Part shown: one piece after another, positions 33,382-35,280 of the stretch
Position numbering within the stretch: the first letter of the stretch is position 1
Layout: every line of letters begins with the position of its first letter
Notes under the pieces: model-generated
What the model was told of the DNA's origin: nothing
The model's database searches: none
What the model saw: the letters and a program-made list of their open reading frames with translations, nothing else
Source of the DNA: Deltaproteobacteria bacterium
GTDB taxonomy: Bacteria > Myxococcota_A > UBA796 > SXON01
Direction: 5' to 3'
Assembly: GCA_947490345.1 (NCBI GenBank)
Contig: CANLGL010000058.1
Location: forward strand, 1-35,280
Length of the DNA stretch: 35,280 nt
Program-made: the position numbers and the translations under genes

Positions 33382-35280
33382 ATGTCAGTTGGCGACGCGA
33401 TCGTGATCGAGTCCCTGCCCTCGGCCGTTCCCGGCGTGCGGCGGATGCTCTGTCGCACCCCTGGCGGCGCGCTAGAAGAGGCGGTCGAGCTCCCTGCGGA
33501 GCGCCTCTCGGCGCTTCCTCAGGGCGGGGTCTTTTCGGCGGTGCGGGTGGTCGGCGCGCGCGCCGTGCTCGGCCCCCCGATGCGCGCGCGACTCGCCGAT
33601 CTGTCGCCACCACCCACGGTCGTGCTTGGACTGCTCTTGCGGGTTTTGGAGGACCTCGAAGGGCTCCACCGTGCAGGTGGCGCGCATGGCGCGCTGGCCC
33701 TGGAAGGCTTCGGCATCGACGAGGCCGGCGTGTTTCGCATCCGGCCCTCGTTCCATCAGCCGGGGGAGCACGCTCAGTCTGGCGACATCCACGCGCTCGG
33801 GACTGTGCTGGCAGCGCTCGCTCCCCCCGCGATGGTCGCGGCACTGGGCATTGCCCGGGCGCCCTTTTTGTACTCCGGGTTCGGTGTCGCCGCGCCGACG
33901 GCCCGCTTCAACGACGCCCGCGCCGCCCGGCAGGCGCTCTCGGTGGTGGTCCGCGGCCTCGGCGTCGAGGAAGCGTGCATCGCGTTCCTGAGCACGCACC
34001 AGTGCAGGCTGCCGCCGCCTCCAGGACCCTTCCGCGCTCGCCCCGTCGCGGGCGTCCCTGCCGCGGCCCCCGACACCCGCACCCAGGACGCGCGGGATTG
34101 GATTCAACGCTCGTTGACCGAAGCCAGATCCGTTCGCTACGAGCGAGAGGCCAAACTTGACGCCGAATCAGAGCGACTGGCGGGCGAACTCCGCGAGATG
34201 ACCGAGGCCACAATCTCGGCGGCGCGCGCGGTCGCCGAGCGCGAGGCATCCGTCATCGCCCAACAGACGCGGCAGCCTGTGCCGGCCATGCTTTTTCTGG
34301 GTGATGCGCTTCGCACCCGACCGCGGGCGCCGGAGCCCCGCGTCATGGCCCCACCGATGGACGCCGAGGAGGAGACCCTGGACGCCGCGAGCGCCGGCGG
34401 CATCGATGTCGGCGAGCTCCTCGACGTGGTCGACGCCAGCCGTGGGCAGGACGGGGGGGACTCACGCGCCGAGGCGCAATCGGAAGACACGGCCGAGGAG
34501 GACGCCCACATTTTCCGCGAGGTCGAGGCCCGTCGCGCTCAAGCTCGCGAGGCCGCGCTCGCCGAGGCCCGCCGACTTCAGGCCCGTGAGACCGCGGTTG
34601 CAGAGGCAGAGCGGGTGGCGGCGGTGGCGCGCGCAGCGGCGGTGGAGGCTGAGGAGGCGGAGCGGGTCGCGGCAGCGGAGCGGGTCGCGGCGGCGGAGCG
34701 GGCCGCCGCGGCGCACGCCGAGGCCGAAGTCCGGCGGATGGAGGCTGACGCCCGGGAAGCGGCCGAGGCTCAGGCCGAAGCAGCGGCCGAAGCCGGGCGC
34801 GCGGCGGAGGCGGCGGAGGCGGCGGTCGCAGTGGAGCGGGCGGCGGCCGAGCGGGCCGCGGAGGAGAGCGCGGCCGCGGCCGCGGAATCGGTGCGGGCGA
34901 CGGAAGCGCTGGCGGATGCGGAAGCGGCGGCCCGAGCCGAGCAGACCGCGGCGGCAGCGGCTCTTGAAGCGGACGCCGAGCGGGCCGCCGACGCGGAGCG
35001 CGCAGCGCAGGCGGAGCCGGAGCGTGACGCCGGCGCGGTGCGCGTAGCGGCTCAGCGCGCGGAAGCGGCGGCGGAAGCGGCGGCGGAAGCGGCGGCGAAA
35101 GCGGCGGCGCAAGCCGCGGCGGAAGCGGCGGCGGAAGCGGCGGCGGAAGCGGCGGCGGAAGCGGCGGCGCAAGCCGCGGCGGAAGCGGCGGCGGAAGCGG
35201 CGGCGGAAGCGGCGGCGGAAGCGGCGGCGGAAGCGGCGGCGGAAGCGGCGGCGGAAGCGGCGGCGCGCCTCGCGGACCGC
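33382..35280 (+). CDS. Pseudokinase-like protein with very long Ala/Glu coiled coil (3' end missing)
   Basis: The frame begins at ATG 33382 (an in-frame TAA lies 10 bases upstream, and the divergent lipoprotein starts 22 bases away) and stays open to the right edge: 633 codons and no stop. The head (residues about 1-220) resembles a degraded kinase: LGLLLRVLEDLEGLHRAGGA then HGALALEGFGIDEAGVFRIR in the place of HRDLKPEN...DFG, and SGDIHALGTVLAAL in the place of SDIYALGVVLYEL. The HRD Asp and DFG Asp are absent. From about residue 250 the protein becomes charged helix (AKLDAESERLAGELREMTEA) and then an Ala-rich coiled coil (residues about 380-633) ending in a (E/Q/K)AAA tract. Its function is unknown; a scaffold or filament-like role is inferred. 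Confidence 0.75.
   Translation, partial: MSVGDAIVIESLPSAVPGVRRMLCRTPGGALEEAVELPAERLSALPQGGVFSAVRVVGARAVLGPPMRARLADLSPPPTVVLGLLLRVLEDLEGLHRAGGAHGALALEGFGIDEAGVFRIRPSFHQPGEHAQSGDIHALGTVLAALAPPAMVAALGIARAPFLYSGFGVAAPTARFNDARAARQALSVVVRGLGVEEACIAFLSTHQCRLPPPPGPFRARPVAGVPAAAPDTRTQDARDWIQRSLTEARSVRYEREAKLDAESERLAGELREMTEATISAARAVAEREASVIAQQTRQPVPAMLFLGDALRTRPRAPEPRVMAPPMDAEEETLDAASAGGIDVGELLDVVDASRGQDGGDSRAEAQSEDTAEEDAHIFREVEARRAQAREAALAEARRLQARETAVAEAERVAAVARAAAVEAEEAERVAAAERVAAAERAAAAHAEAEVRRMEADAREAAEAQAEAAAEAGRAAEAAEAAVAVERAAAERAAEESAAAAAESVRATEALADAEAAARAEQTAAAAALEADAERAADAERAAQAEPERDAGAVRVAAQRAEAAAEAAAEAAAKAAAQAAAEAAAEAAAEAAAEAAAQAAAEAAAEAAAEAAAEAAAEAAAEAAAEAAARLADR
35060..35264. repeat. 12-bp tandem repeat, EAAA codons, with exact 60-bp super-repeat
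   Basis: The last 200 bases are built from the unit GCGGCGGAAGCG (AAEA in frame), with a few units carrying AAA (Lys) or CAAGCC (Gln-Ala). Positions 35101-35160 and 35161-35220 are identical 60-bp blocks, each holding five units with the same CAAGCC variant at the same place. This shows recent expansion. The tract continues to within 16 bases of the window end. Since the unit is 12 bp, changes in number would keep the reading frame of the coiled coil. Confidence 0.92.

Noticed and set aside
35060..35280. CRISPR array
   Set aside because: The units are only 12 bp, contiguous without spacers and in frame with a coding region.

Overview
This 35.3 kb window is very GC-rich and densely coded. It comes from a bacterial chromosome, most probably a member of the Myxococcota (the old Deltaproteobacteria). 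The signs are two Ser/Thr kinases of the HRDISPGN/zinc-ribbon type with C-terminal membrane anchors, several short-signal lipoproteins, a secreted metallopeptidase ending in a MYXO-CTERM-like Cys/hydrophobic/Arg tail, Asp-Thr-Gly low-complexity tails, and heavy use of ATGA/GTGA start-stop overlaps. This placement is inference; no rRNA or tRNA is present to confirm it.

Layout. Positions 1-3416 are sparse and repeat-rich: a partial gene leaving the left edge, an HNH nuclease remnant between two 166-bp direct repeats, a frameshifted unknown gene with a small coupled gene in front of it, and at least four copies of a modular intergenic repeat plus a near-perfect palindrome. Positions 3417-8059 hold an ATPase-like gene without an intact Walker A, divergent from a tightly overlapping trio: an unknown winged-helix-like protein, a gamma-glutamylcyclotransferase-like protein and a DUF255 thioredoxin-fold protein. 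Positions 8070-14913 hold a GIDE-domain membrane protein, alanine dehydrogenase, two membrane-anchored Ser/Thr kinases, a bacterial-Ig lipoprotein and a UbiA-family decaprenyl-phosphate phosphoribosyltransferase.

Positions 14917-19337 form one minus-strand unit: tonB, exbB/tolQ, two exbD, a truncated globin, a peroxiredoxin-fold protein without its catalytic cysteine and a CBM9-like lipoprotein, with most junctions overlapping. It looks like an envelope energy-transduction module carrying an unusual haem/thioredoxin-fold cargo. Positions 19408-23612 hold xseB, a helicase-associated/WYL-like protein and an XPB-type helicase. Then come lipB and tmk (overlapping; tmk has an altered P-loop), a metallopeptidase, an enoyl-CoA hydratase, a PilZ protein and an FAD oxidoreductase. 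Next are a lipoprotein, a deoxynucleoside kinase and a neutral-ceramidase-like lipoprotein. The right edge carries an unfinished open frame of at least 633 codons: a pseudokinase-like head followed by a very long Ala/Glu helix built on 12-bp repeats.

The regions most worth a second look are the TonB/ExbBDD-globin unit, the modular intergenic repeats placed just behind stop codons, the divergent ATPase/winged-helix cassette, and the pseudokinase with its repeat-built coiled coil.
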